Origin: Hymenopellis radicata | Taxonomy: Eukaryota > Basidiomycota > Agaricomycetes > Agaricales > Physalacriaceae | Reading direction: 5' to 3' | Length of the DNA: 64,000 nucleotides | Assembly (NCBI GenBank): GCA_015501595.1 | Contig: JADNRX010000187.1 | Span: 42,296-106,295 of the forward strand | Shown here: positions 10,886-22,863 of the stretch, one piece after another | Position numbering within the stretch: position 1 is the first letter of the stretch | How the letters are laid out: every line of letters begins with the position of its first letter | Made by a program: the position numbers and the translations under genes | Notes under the pieces: generated by a model | What the model saw: only the letters and a program-made list of their open reading frames with translations | Databases searched by the model: none | What the model was told of the DNA's origin: nothing

Positions 10886-12967
10886 ATGTCTTCATCCCCG
10901 TCTTCAGATAGATCGTCGTTCACCGAGTCCTCACTCACTGAACTCAGTGAGAAAGTCGGTGATCTGTTGATCAGTTCTACGCTCCCCTCCGACCTCTGCG
11001 GCTGCTCGCCCCCCTCTACAGCATCGGGACGCTCTCAGTCCTCCGTCTCCTCAGGCGCTGAAAATCCATCTGCAGCCTATGAGCTCCTTCTGGATCTGGA
11101 GGATGTTATGCATGCTGCCTTCAGTGTTCCAGATGATTGGAGAACGGCATATTCGCACTTGATCGAGGTCGTTCGTCAGGATGGTCAGTTCCAGAAGTCT
11201 CTAGCGGCGTTTAGAGGTTTGAAAGAAACGGTCGACAAGGACAAGAAAATTGGACTGCTCCAGGAGATGGATAGTTGCGTTAGGCGCATGGTGGCTCACA
11301 ACACCGATATCAGTTCAACCCCTCCTGGTTCCCAATATGCTATAGAGGGCGCTGCAGACTCCTTGTTCCAAGCCGTTAGCGGCGTGAACTTTGAAGTATA
11401 CGATCTTCGTCTCATCGCGCCGTGGTCCTATGGCAGGAGAACAACCTTCGCCTGATCTACCATGATCATAGCACCATGCTCGTATCGCGCTGGTTTTCCA
11501 TTTCCGATACCGACGATATCGATATCTTCATCGCCATGCTCATTGGCTACAACAGTCTCCCCGACGCTGAACGTCGGCCTAACGGATTCGTCACCATTCT
11601 GGACCCGGAGCAGCAAGAGGAGTTCATTCGCACCATTCAAAGTGTGACTGCTTCGCAACGGGATGTCTTCAGCGGGCTGAGAATCCATTTGGAGCGGAGG
11701 GCAGGACTATTATCGTTCACGTTGAACATGTCGTCTTTCGCGATGAAGATATTGAAGGTCGCTCTACATGCGTACTCGCTGCTACGTCGGAGGAGTGGTC
11801 TGGCAAACAGCTCGCCGTTAAGCTGTGCTGGCAGGGAGCAGGTCGGCGTCGTGACGAGGAGGAATATATTCGAGTGGCGAGGGACAAGGCGGAAGAGATC
11901 GGAGATCACTGGGTCCTTGACCATCTGCCTGACATCTTGCACACACAAGACATTGTGCTTCAAGGCGATGCTACAGAGAAAAGGTTGAAGCAGTTTTTCA
12001 GAGATAAATGTGACACCCGAAAGGGTTTGTTTATCAGCCGCGACACCTGAGGGTTATTGTTAGCGAATTGCTGCTACCGATAACCTCTCTTTCGAGTCAA
12101 ACGGAGGTTGCGCAGGTGTTTGTTCATGCCATGCAATGTACGTGTTCAATCCCACCGACTTGTTCCTCTTAAATCTAATGTGCTCTTCATAGGCCACAAA
12201 TGGCTCTTCGATAACCCTAGAATTCTTCATCGCGATATTAACGCCAACAACATCATGTACCGCTTAAACCGTAAGGGCGCCATATGCGGTGTTCTCAACG
12301 ACTTCGACATGTCGTGTTACCGGGAGGATATCGTGAACGGGCTGCCCCCCGTCTATCTCCGGAACACGGGCACCCTGCCATACATGGCACTCGACCGCTC
12401 CCATGTGAACAAGCTGCACTCTACATTCCACTTCTACTGCCACGACCTCGAGTCGTTTTTCTACGTCATGCTCTTGTTCGCCTCCCGACACGTCCTGTTG
12501 GATGACCCCGTCAAGCGGGCGTCTGGTCCCCCGCAGAGATATGGCGTCTTTCCAGATGCCCCCTTCGAGGAATGGTACGACGAGGACGATGATTATCTTC
12601 GCGGCAAGAAACGCCAGCTTCTACTGGGTGATTTCGATGCCGAGACGGTATCCTCTTCGTTCAGTAACTTTGCGCCTTGGCTCGTCCGCCTGCACGGCCT
12701 GATACGGCAGGGGCTGCAGGCCGCGCAGAACGCGAGGAGGTGCGGGCGGATATGCTGTTTTATCAAAAGTTTTGGGAGGAAGAGTATGTGGAGAGTGAGC
12801 ATGCAGAGTTTCTGGACGATGATGATATACCGACGGCGGATATGGTGGAAGAGAGACTAGAGGCTTTGGATGCTGAGGGGTTTGAGGAGGAGACCTTGGG
12901 CGGGTATGTGAGCTACGGGAATTTTATGCCTTTGCCTGTGGAAGCTGGTAGTTTGAAGTTATCGTAA
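10886..12967 (+). CDS. FunK1-type fungal protein kinase, with about four frameshifts
   Basis: The proposed start (MSSSPSSDRSSF) follows a TATA box. An N-terminal helical region of about 170 residues is followed by the FunK1 domain: VVLWQENNLRLIYHDHSTML, then a glycine-poor lobe with LAVKLCWQG (likely ATP-binding Lys), ARDKAEEIGDHWVLDHLP, LRVIVSELLLPIT, the catalytic loop ILHRDINANNIMYR (HRD) near 12225, the metal-binding DFD in LNDFDMS, and NTGTLPYMALD. One intron (12138-12192) was found. Breaks are near 11421, 11693, 12040 and 12730, each consistent with one missing base. FunK1 kinases are expanded in Agaricomycetes; their targets are unknown. Read as one gene with indels, or a recent pseudogene. 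Confidence 0.8.
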
Positions 12968-13812
12968 TGGGGGAAGCATCGTACTCTTGTACTTATAATG
13001 TATCTCAATATTCAAGGAATTACTTATATCACAGAAGTCAAAGCCAAGGAGACCAACAATGTTTAAAGCGAACTCGGGCATTGCCGGTACTTAGTGAACG
13101 GACTTTGACGGACTTAGACGGATATTCAACTTCAGACGATACGACGATTACTTTATTGCAGCCTGCCCCAGACACGCTGAAAAGTTGACGCACGGTAAGA
13201 GAATGGCGCTGATACTGCTCTCTGAAAGGAGGGCGCCCCTCTCGACCTCTTGCCGTCACTCTGATGCCCGAAGGAGTGCTCCTGCTCGAAACTCACACCT
13301 AGTGCTCTAGCATTCCGGACCGTGAACCACCAGATTGTATCGTGGACTGTGACGTATGGAGCTCACAGACGGCGCACATGGACGTGTATCGCAATACCAG
13401 TGCTCACATATGGACCATTAACGATATCCATGGTTTGACCTAGCTGTGTCTTGAGTCATAATCACAGAACTAGACTAGTCTCGCAATTGCTGTCCCCTCG
13501 AAAACTCGTGAGGAGAATCGTTTGGAGGGCCATGGTTGCAGAAACGTCATTCGACGCGTGTTAACCAGACGAGTCAATTTTCACTCCCCACCTTCGTCCA
13601 GATGTTTCCTTGACTAAACCCGAAAGCACCTTGAAACGCAGATCCTCCTGGGTAACTCCGTCCTCCAGGAACGAGGGCCAGCGATCCCGCTTGCAACGTC
13701 CTTCTCCTCGTCGCAGCTTGTCCCAAATAGTTTCAGTGCGCATCAACGGGAACGGCCTGTCCTTGTTCCTCTTTCGGTACTGTCGACGCGACTTGCTCGA
13801 TCCTGGCACACG
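12968..13812. other. Intergenic, no gene recognised
   Basis: Only short ORFs; the minus-strand frame at 13561-13992 overlaps the next gene and shows no family features. Confidence 0.4.
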
Positions 13813-13818
13813 TATAAA
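13813..13818 (+). promoter_or_regulatory. TATA box of the DUF6593-like gene
   Basis: TATAAA 71 bp upstream of the ATG at 13889. Confidence 0.55.
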
Positions 13819-13888
13819 TCCACGACGCGTCAATGCACAACAAATCAGTGCCAAGTCCGTTTGCCACCACCTCCTCCCCGCGCCAACG

Positions 13889-14643
13889 ATGAACTTCAAC
13901 CCATACACACAAGGCGGTTGGTTCAACCCAGATAACCAGCACTCCATTAATAACGTGCCATGGAGCCCTTCGAGTCCACCACAGCCGTGCATTTACGGAG
14001 CCCTTCCCTTCGCCTCGGAGGAGTCTTCCCCAGAGACGATGCACAAGTTTGGGTTCAAGTACGAGACGACTATTGTAAACTCTATTGTCTTTGGGCCTAA
14101 CAAGCGGCCGTTCTTTCGTGTGGCCAATGACCTGCCGAGGCATGGGTGTACGACCTTGACGAACACGGAGGGCACGGATTTTGCGGTGATTGACTGGGGG
14201 ACTGGGGAGAGTCAGGTCTTGGTTGAAATGAAGGATGTGCTGGACAAGCAGACGGTGGCGGCGTGGATGCCGTTGAGCGCAGACCGGAGGTACTATGTTT
14301 CCTAGAGACGGAAGTTGGTCAGTCTCATACTCACTTCGCTTTCTTCAGCCGACGGGCTATGTACGCCTTTGGGAAATGGTTTTCCTGGATTCCGAAGGAC
14401 AATTGTATCTGTGTGGGTACTCTTTAGTGCCTTCCTGTCCTTTCCGGCTGATTTGCAGGTATTTCATAGCTGTACCTAGCGACGCACGGCTCCAAATCTC
14501 CCTGTCTTTACGCCAAGGTCTATCGAGACGAGAAGCTCAAGGCTGTCATTCTGGAGGTAGCTACGCAAGCCATTCAGATCGGTCTCCTGGAAATCTGCAT
14601 CGTGGCTACAGTGTTGCTACAGTCAGGCAGCAACATCGACTAA
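13889..14643 (+). CDS. DUF6593-like basidiomycete protein
   Basis: Three exons: 13889-14289, 14349-14412 and 14470-14643 (212 residues). Donors are GTACTA and GTGGGT, acceptors CAG and TAG; the frame closes with no indel. The N-terminus is Pro/Asn-rich. The rest is a beta-rich domain with FGPNKRPFFRVAND, TDFAVIDWG, MYAFGKWFSWIPKDNCI, AKVYRDEKLKAVILEV and a hydrophobic end (IGLLEICIVATVLLQSG). The pattern matches the basidiomycete DUF6593 group, many members of which are lineage-specific and uncharacterised. No signal peptide is seen. Function unknown. Confidence 0.7.
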
Positions 14644-15286
14644 ATGATGAAGCTTCAACGCTCACTCTTGTCCGACTGTCGACTGGCTGGCTCTGCTCAA
14701 GGGGCATCATTGACTCTTTGGTTGTCCTTACTTGCGGCCAGTGAATGTTCTCAACACATATCACGAGGACAACGCGCACTTTCGACAGTCCTCGCTCACG
14801 GCTAGACGCGACTTACATTTCGGTGTTTGGTAAGACTATTCCCAAGGAGAAAGAAAGGACGAGTCGCGGCCTCAGTGCCACAACACGAAGACATGTACTT
14901 CATTGCTTCACAGCTCGAGCTCCTTGGCACCACGGACTCTTGACATGACTTGTTCTTCACCCGTGACTACTCTCTTCGTTACTCTAATAGGAACGGAAAA
15001 CCGGTTGGCGGCAGTTTCTTCTTCATATGCGCCACCTGCCTGCTGGAGTCCAGCCTCAGCTTCACCCTTACGGCTGCGCATTTCTCAACAGTATGCGGAT
15101 CTGTATGTCCATTGTCCTGATTGCTTCCGCCTTTCCGCCTCGTTATCTCTGCCTAAAAGACCCTCCAATTCAGGATCGTGTTCCCTCCCTCAGAATGCCT
15201 TCTATTTTACCCGCACTCTCAGTACCGGACCGCCGTCCTCTTCCAAAACTAAATATCAATCCAGTAGCGATCCGCCGCATTTTCAC
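14644..15286. other. No gene recognised
   Basis: Several overlapping Ser/Pro-rich open frames on the plus strand (for example 14903-15331) without recognisable domains. Confidence 0.35.
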
Positions 15287-16003
15287 CGACTACGGTGGGA
15301 CATACCGGAGCAGCTATGTTGTCCACGGTAGTCCTTCCTGTCACGTTTAGTGGCGTCGTCCCGTTCAAATCATTGTCGGACATGTCCTGAAGGACTGAAT
15401 GTGAGTCGAAAATACTCGAGGGTCGAATGGATGTTAGTGAATTCGGAACAGGCCCACTAACCGACGTGAGCTCCAGGTAGCACAGGTACTACGTCAAGCG
15501 GGTCTTCTTACTGCCTCCATAATGAAGAGGTTCCATTCCGCGGTACTGCGCTCGTTCTAAAGCAAATACAATCCTTGTAACAACACCTTCATCTACTCGA
15601 CTATACATTCTGCAGGCTCCGATAACCAAGGGCTTGGATCAGAAGTCTTTCGTGCCAAGTATCCAAGCATCCAAGATCCGCTATGCACTTGCCCGAAGTA
15701 CGACAGGAGAAGACAGGAGTCGACTCTCTATCAGTGACAGCCAGGGCGACAGCTCGTACCTGAACGGAAATAGCGCCACACCCGTCTCAGTAACGTCCAT
15801 GTCCGTTTACCGGTTTCATCCCGATTGCCAATTCGGAACTGCTGAGTGTGAGGAATAGCAAGTCATAAACGGTATGTCGGGGCGTGCTCGGAGAAAGTCG
15901 ACGAGAGTGGAATATATAGCGGTATATGGAGCTAACGGGACGGCGCCACTAAACGTGACAGGAAGGACTACCGTGGACAACATAGCTGCTCCACCGTAGT
16001 CGG
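15287..16003. repeat. Inverted repeat, 70-79-bp arms around a 568-bp spacer
   Basis: The left arm (15287-15365) and the reverse complement of the right arm (15934-16003) are nearly identical apart from a 10-bp piece (15300-15309) present only on the left and one or two substitutions. The spacer has no recognisable coding content. It could be a small inverted-repeat element or the trace of a local inverted duplication; no target-site duplication was found next to the arms. Confidence 0.7.
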
Positions 16004-16450
16004 ATCGTGAATCGTGATAACGTTCATTGATTGCTCGGATGCCCAGACTGGTACTTTTGAAATTAGTGCGCAATCGATACGACGAGCTTCTTCCCAGCGA
16101 GGAGATGAATACGATTGTCGGGCGAGCGTGCCAAGGGAAGAGCAACTGGTGGTGGTGGATAACTCTCGTCTTGTGGATAAGACGGCAAGCTTTCGTGGTC
16201 TGAATCGCCTAAGCTAGATCAGTCAATTGAATAGACCGTCAAGGTAGCAGTTTATAGCAAGGCACCAACATTCATTACGAAGAGTATTATTGATAGCAGG
16301 TTCGCTGGCTTTTGTGCTTATACAACGGGGATTACGGGCACGGGGCAGCGCTGAGCGAGAATCGACCCTGTTACCTGAGCTGTCTGGCTGTTACTTATCT
16401 ACCTATTATATCTTTTTTCTATCCACTTTCCTATCTGCTATAGGAATGCA

Positions 16451-19400
16451 ATGCCCGGTCATGACGCCAGCTCAGATACGGCGGTCTACATCACATACGA
16501 TAGCAACGAGCGCGACGACGCGAAGAGCATAGGTGCGCCATGTGGTGATCCATCACACGGAGGGCTTATTTTCCCCAGACTCGCACACACACGAGCCTCA
16601 TGTGGTCGTCCATGTCAATTCAGACTATGGACACGGATATTTTGACCCCAACATGGACGACGACCAGGAGTCAGAGCTCGGTGCGTGACCAAACAGCTGT
16701 CAGAGCAGCCCGCTGACGATGCAGCAGAGGAGGATTCGCCCTATCCCGAGGTCCGCTCCGCCGTCGCCAACTATGACGATCCCGATATGCCAGCGTCGAC
16801 GCTGCGCGCCTGGGTGCTCGGTATATTCTGGGCTATTGTCCTCCCTGGAATGAACCAGTTCTTTTTCTTCCGCTATCCCAGCGTCAGCATTAGTGGGGTG
16901 AGCGCTCTTTGCTCTCTGCAGTACATTCATCTCAGCCATTGCCAGCTCGTAGCTCAGCTCGTCGTATATCCCTTCGGTCGCGCCTGGGCCCGGTTCATGC
17001 CCGCTGTACGCATCTGTGGTATCTCGGTCAATCCAGGGCCGTTCACTATCAAGGAACATGTCAGTCATCCCCTATTCCCCCCCCTCCAAGACCGAGCTCA
17101 GACACAACAAAGGTCATCGTTACGGTCATGGCGGGCGTCGGCGCCATGAGCGCGTATTCTACTGAAATTGTGGCCGTGCAGCGGGTGTACTATAATACAA
17201 CAATCCTTTCATCTGTACGTGATCCACAGCGTTCCCGTGGCCCTGCTTACACTCTCAGACCAATGGTTACTTGTCATGTCCACACAGCTTATTGGCTTTT
17301 CTATTGGCGGCATCACACGACGGTTCCTTGTTGCTCCTCCCTCGATGAGTATGTAATCATTTCCGCTGCTCGTCGCATCTCATCCCATCAGTATGGCCGA
17401 ACACGCTCGTTCAATGCGCACTTTTCAACACGTTACACTCGCAGAGTTACCGGGGCATCGGTAGTCGCGCCGGGACGGGGTTGACTCGGGAAATGTACTT
17501 TCTCTGGGTTTTCGTCGGTGCGTTAATATGGTGTGAGTGTTGAGAGTAATTTCTCCGTGGGTACCTCCTCATACGTCGGCTGTTCAAGATTTTATTCCTG
17601 GCTACCTATTCCAGGCTTTGAGGTGGGTCACGATTTCGCGATTCCGAACATACATTAAACTGTTTCCGAAGCTATTTTACTTGGGCAAGTCATGCTTAGA
17701 TGCTTCGCGTTGCGGCACTAATAATGGCGTGTCTTTAGGCCTGCTGGATAGCACCCCAGAACGTTGTAAGTTATATCCGACCATCCGTGTTTTCAGGATC
17801 TCATCTAATATTGGCACCAGAAAGTAAACCAGATCTTTGGGTGCGCCACAAGGTCATTTATTCTGAGCTGAACTTAACTATGAGTGACAGCTATCGGAGT
17901 GGATTTGGATTCTCGACTCTGACGTTTGACTGGAATCAAATTGCTTTTATTGGCAGTCCGTACGTGCGAAGTTTCTACTTTCGTAAAGTAACCTTAACGT
18001 CTATCTTCACAGCCTTGCAACACCTTGTATGTATCGGTTTTTCGTTGTTTTATTGCATTCTGCATGTTCTAACGCGGTCATGTGCTAGGGTGGGCGGAAG
18101 CCAACGTTGCGATTGGCTTCGTGTTTTTCTATTGTATGTTGGCGCGCTTCTCGGCGGAGCCAAATTACTGATCGATCGTCACAGGGTTTCTGGCACCAAT
18201 ACTTTATGTGGGTTGGCTCTTCGTAGTCAGTGTATTCACTCATTGATCAACAAGTATAAGAATGCGTGGAGCAGCCAGTATCTTCCGTGAGTGTTTTCCT
18301 GTATCCACAAAAGGCGTTGACATTTGGAGAATCAGTGTCTCCGCTATTTCGGCGTACGACAACACCGGGAGTCCGTACAATCATACCCGTATACTGAACG
18401 CACAAGGAGACGGAATTGACTTGGCCGCGTACCACGCATATAGCCCCGTCTATTTACCGTAAGCCTCTTTCTCTTTCTTCGCGCCACATGTCTGACGCCT
18501 TGCAGAATAACATTTACCATATCTTATGGGCTCTCGTTTCTAAGCATCGCAGCTACTATCCCACACGCTCTACTCTATTTCTCGAAACCTATCATGATCC
18601 ATTTCAAAAGGAGCTTACGGGAGCCGCCCGACGTTCATGCTCGACTCATGAAGAGTTATCCTCAGAGTACGTCTTCGCCGTAGTCTCCTTCGCCGATGTC
18701 TCATTGTCGCCGGTTTCAGTACCCGAATGGCACTACGCCGTTATATTTTGTGAGTTCCAGTACTGGTTTACCTGGGTTCTTGTGCGCTGACAATGGGTAG
18801 GTATAACATTTACATTTTCATGTCTCTGCATTCAACTTTGGCCTGGCGGCATGACCATCTGGGCATTGGTGATCGCTTTGATCGTTGGCGTTATCTATGT
18901 CATTCCTATCGGTATTGCTCTGACTTCAGTCCATTCCGAAGACGTTGCTCATGTTGGCTTAGGAATGATACAGGCCGTGACGAATCGCCAAATCGGCCTG
19001 AACGTTATTACGGAGCTCATCGTTGGCTTCATGATACCTGGACGCCCTACGGCGATGATGATGTTCGTCTCTCTCTATATTTTTTCTGCACGGCCTGACT
19101 CGTATCTCCCGGCAGGTTCAAAGTAGGCTGTTATTCAGTGATAGAAGCGGTTTAACACATTCTAACAGACTTACGGCTACATTACAATGAGTCAAGGTAA
19201 ACCCACATTTCGCCGAAGTTGGTTGACTGACCCACTGGCAACAGCGATGCAATTTACGACCGATCTAAAGCTAGGTCATTATATGAAGATACCCCCGCGC
19301 CCCATGTTCTGGTGCCAAGTACGAAATGCATTTGGATGACGACCAGGTCTCTGACTACGCGTCATATAACAGGTCGTATCTACTGTCATTGCTGGAACAG

Positions 19401-20494
19401 TACAACTTGGTGTCCAATCATGGTGAGTTCCTCTCGTGTAAAGGGAACACGACTAAAGATATCTCTAGGATGTTTTCAAACATACCGTCCGTGGTCCATG
19501 TGTCCTATTCTCTTGGTTGTTCGCTGACCGTCTTCTAGTGACATCTGTAGTCCCTATCAGAAGGACAAGTGAGCTACTTCTCCGCTTTATCGACGAGGTA
19601 TCTAAGGCTCTTCAGCTTCACGTGTTCTTCTACCCACGTCTTCGCAACGGCGTCCGTCATAGTACGTGAACTTGATCGGAGAGGATGGTCTGAAACTCAA
19701 AAACGGCCTAGTGGGGTCTCATCGGTCCTGGTCTTCAGTTTGCTAAAGGACAAGCTTATTTGTACGTCGGTTTCCTTTGACTTCAGATTCGGGTATTAAC
19801 AGGTGCCTATAGTGGTACGAGCCAACATCTGCTCATTTTGCGTGTCTCGAACGTACCTCATAGCTCTATTATTTTTCTTTATTATCGGTGCAGTATGCCC
19901 GATTATCTTATGGGCTGTTACTCGGAGATGGCCTAATACCATTCTAAACTACCTAAAGTATGTGTGCACAGTCCGCTTGCGTGCTCCTACCTAACGATAT
20001 TGCAGTTTCCCGTAAGACTCCATGGACTCCGAAAGATCCTGTTCGTCTGACTGTTTGTAGTTTAATATTCGCGGGCACAGAGATGTTGCCTCCCGCTGGC
20101 GCGGTGAACTACGTGCCATGGGTAATCGTGGGATTCGTCTTCCAGTACCTCGTCCGTCGGCGGAATTTCCCGTACTGGGCAAAATATAACTGTAAGTCCT
20201 CTTTCTCACTCGGTGGAGCTCTTTCGAAGACGCTGACTTGCCATCAGATGTCCTTTCCGCTGCTCTGGATGCAGGCACGGGAGTTGGAGTGATCTTGGTG
20301 TTTTTCTGGTATGTGATGTGTGGCGTCTTCGAGAAGCGCGCGCGCCTCATGAGCGTAGTTTGCAGTTCCCCAGGAACGGCAACGTGGGTACGTCGACGAT
20401 CCAGCAGTGGTGGGGTAATACGGTGCACAAGAGGACGTATGATTGGAATCAGGTCCCGCTACGGACGTTGGCGCCGGGACAGAAGTTTGGGTAG
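16451..20494 (+). CDS. OPT-family oligopeptide transporter (Isp4-like), about 20 exons
   Basis: Membrane proton-coupled oligopeptide transporter. Landmarks in order: TLRAWVLGIFWAIVLPGMNQFFFFRYPSV split over text here as LRAWVLGIFWAIVLPGMNQ then FFFFRYPSVSISG (16800-16895), LVAQLVVYPFGRAWARFMP, VMAGVGAMSAYSTEIVAVQR, WLLVMSTQLIGFSIGGITRR, DFIPGYLFQALSYFTW-ACWIAP, FSTLTFDWNQIAFIGSP, YDNTGSPYNHTRIL, PPDVHARLMKSYPQ, MIQAVTNRQIGLNVITELIV, PGRPTAMMMFKTYGYITMSQ, LGHYMKIPPRPMFWCQ, PPAGAVNYVPWVIVGFVFQY and a final QWWGNTV...APGQKFG stop at 20494. Introns are about 45-60 bp, one with a GC donor (17685-17738), and there is a 7-nt exon (19116-19122). Single missing bases are inferred near 16685 and 18016. 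The junction near 17215 is unresolved. Confidence 0.85.
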
Positions 20495-21112
20495 GTTGGC
20501 CTGTGACAAATGTGGATGGTTCGACTCATCCCAGTTACCAAGGTCATCTGCCGGCGGTTTCTCATTGGACTGACATTGTATGCTCTAGATCATTGTATTA
20601 TTAGTGCAATTTGTGGAGGACGTGTACAACTAGTAGATTGTTTTGGACAAGACGTTGCACGATGTAATAAGCGCGTTTGGAGCGTTCCCAGACTCAATTC
20701 GGTTGAATCGGGGCCGTACATGGACTCACTGGCATGTTTTGTTGTTCTCCTTGAAAGTGCTTGTTAACATTCTTCGCAGTCCCCGAGAAAGCGTGGTGAA
20801 CCCAACCTGAGGGACAATTGGGGTCAGGTTGTCTTTTTGAAGCTTTCTTGATGGCCGCTTGCGCGTGTTGGAGAGGGGCCGACAAACGGTCGTGCACTGA
20901 ATCGCGTCGTGGCGGGAAAAGCAAGGATCAAGGACCAAAAAGCTTTGCGCAGCTCCTCCGTGAGACCGTCCGCTTCTCAGATTTGCCGGTGAGTCGAAAC
21001 AGCATGGCCCTAGTATAATTCTGCCAATGAGTTGGCCAACGTTCCCCAGAACGCGAACAACGGATTCTCATGGCTGCATGCCTGACCGCGCTGTCTAGCC
21101 ACGGTCGTGTAA
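20495..21112. other. Intergenic, no gene recognised
   Basis: No conserved frame on either strand; downstream of the OPT gene and upstream of a TATA box at 21113. Confidence 0.4.
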
Positions 21113-21120
21113 TATATAAA
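21113..21120 (+). promoter_or_regulatory. TATA box of small secreted protein gene 1
   Basis: TATATAAA 53 bp before the ATG at 21173. The same box and following TTCCTTCC tract recur before the second copy (22770). Confidence 0.6.
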
Positions 21121-21172
21121 CTTCCTTCCTTCCTTCCACCTCTGCAAACGATCCATTTTCGCCCTGATTACT

Positions 21173-21862
21173 ATGCTGCTCTATCTATTCATCTTGAGTT
21201 TTTGGGCTTTGGTTTGCGGTGGATTGGATATAGGTGGCGATGACAGTCTTCTAGTCAACGCCATAGTCGCAAACAACAACATTTCCACGGTGGAATGCTG
21301 GAGCATTGAACCTGGATTTCAGGTCTCGAACGTGGTGCGTATAGTTGAGCTTTCACCGGTCCTCAGTTGATTCAACATTCTTCTTAGTCGGGAACAGTTG
21401 GAGACCAGGTCCTCCAACTGGGAAACGTCGATAATGCGGTGATGATTATCATTCCAGACGTCGACGGCATGCCAAACAATGGCGGGTACGAACTATATCT
21501 CTTGCTTTTGTTTTCGAAGAACGCTTAACATGAACCCAGTCTACACAATGGTGCTCATTCACAGTGGGTTTTTGCACTTACTGGGGGCGTAAACGTCACT
21601 TTCCCGGAGGCGCCTGGCGGTTTCTCAGTAGAGGCTGGGGGCCTGTTCATTTCCACTGTGAGTACAATCTATTCCGCTGTTGCCTCTACACGCGGGGAGA
21701 TTAGTTTGCTTATGTACATCTTGCTAGGACGTGCGGGGCCTTTCTACCCTTGGCCATCAAAGTATCTGGGCGGCTGGTTCGATCTTCATTCAAGCGCCTT
21801 TCCCAGACGGAGTTGCCATCGGTCATACCGTTGTTGCCAACCAGTCATGCGAAGAAAACTAG
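21173..21862 (+). CDS. Small secreted protein, copy 1 (intact)
   Basis: Four exons: 21173-21334, 21388-21485, 21540-21657 and 21728-21862, giving 170 residues with no frame break. A signal peptide (LLYLFILSFWALVCGG) is followed by a short beta-rich domain: TVECWSIEPGF, GTVGDQVLQLGNVDNA, QWVFALTGGVNVTFPEA, GLFISTDV, and a conserved end IGHTVVANQSCEEN with cysteines near both ends. This layout matches an Agaricomycete family of small secreted proteins of unknown function, often seen in multigene sets. Probably extracellular. It forms a tandem pair with 22864-23562. Confidence 0.75.
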
Positions 21863-22116
21863 ACTCCAAGGAAAAGGAAATTGTCGAGTGTAAAAACTAA
21901 GGATTTTGTGGTCTGCTCGCTTGTACTAACTACGTTGAATCTATCCCAGTGTCAGAACTTGTTCGATTGAGCAGGATATCTTGCAGTGCCATCTAGAGGC
22001 AGTTCCGCTACCCTGGAAAAGCGCGTCCGCGTTGGACACAGACGCAAAAGTTCAAGACTCGTCTTCCCTGCGAAGGGCACATCGTGTTATCGTCAAGCCG
22101 TTCTTTTTCGCTTAGG

Positions 22117-22282
22117 GATATGGAGTCGTTGTTTTAGACATGTTTGGATATGGCGGCATGGACAGGCCTTTGAAGATAGAGTCGTCTAGAAACAGTCTCA
22201 TCTCGAAGGATCTCGTGGAGATATTGGATCATGAAGACGTGGGTAGAGCTGTTGCAGTTGGACCCGACGGTGACTGGTCTTT
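22117..22282 (+). pseudogene. Epoxide hydrolase-like alpha/beta hydrolase fragment (copy 1)
   Basis: After an acceptor-like CGCTTAG the frame reads GYGVVVLDMFGYGGMDRPLK, then SLISKDLVEILDHEDVGRAV and VGPDGDW. This is the stretch between the HGFP motif and the nucleophile region of fungal epoxide hydrolases. The HGFP part is missing here and the usual GHDWG is degraded. The fragment lies directly downstream of secreted protein copy 1. Confidence 0.6.
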
Positions 22283-22769
22283 CGTTTGTTTACCTTTCGG
22301 GAGCTGATCGTCACTCATATTTTCTATTTTCATTTCGCTCACGTATTTAGCTCAAACGCCATCGACGGCTGGTTTAGGAGCCTGGGGTGTGACTACGCGC
22401 GGGACAAGATTAACGAGAGTCGTCGGATCCGTACAGGTGCCTGGGAGGTGGAGGGATGCCACCGGCAATGAAAACAATTCAACGATGGTGCAGCTACTCG
22501 ACAAAACATTGGCACGAAATGTAGCTAAATATTGTACTGATCACGGCGCGAAGCATGCGTCGGGCGAGTAACAATACGGGCTAGCTCAGGGCTAGCCAGC
22601 TAGCTAAAAGTAGATAGAAAACAGCCCAAAATGTACAATGCGTGAAACTGTCTGATCATGACCTGCGCAAGGCAGCGGCGCGTAGGAATGTCCATTGTGA
22701 CCTTGTCGATGTGTCCAAAGTCCGTCTCAGCCGCGTTCAGCGCGTAAATCACGCCGTCCTTCTACAACG

Positions 22770-22776
22770 TATATAA
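22770..22776 (+). promoter_or_regulatory. TATA box of small secreted protein gene 2
   Basis: TATATAA(A) 88 bp before the ATG at 22864. The leader between them contains a direct repeat of GTTCCACCTCTGCAAAC that explains the extra length relative to copy 1. Confidence 0.55.
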
Positions 22777-22863
22777 ACTTCCTTCCTTCCTACCAGATAT
22801 GCAAGCGTTCCACCTCTGCAAACGTTCCACCTCTGCAAACGATTCATTTTCGCCCTCATTACT

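Noticed and set aside
16663..16708. A 23-nt intron in the OPT gene
   Set aside because: Too short to splice; one missing base near 16685 explains the frame equally well and fits the indel pattern elsewhere.
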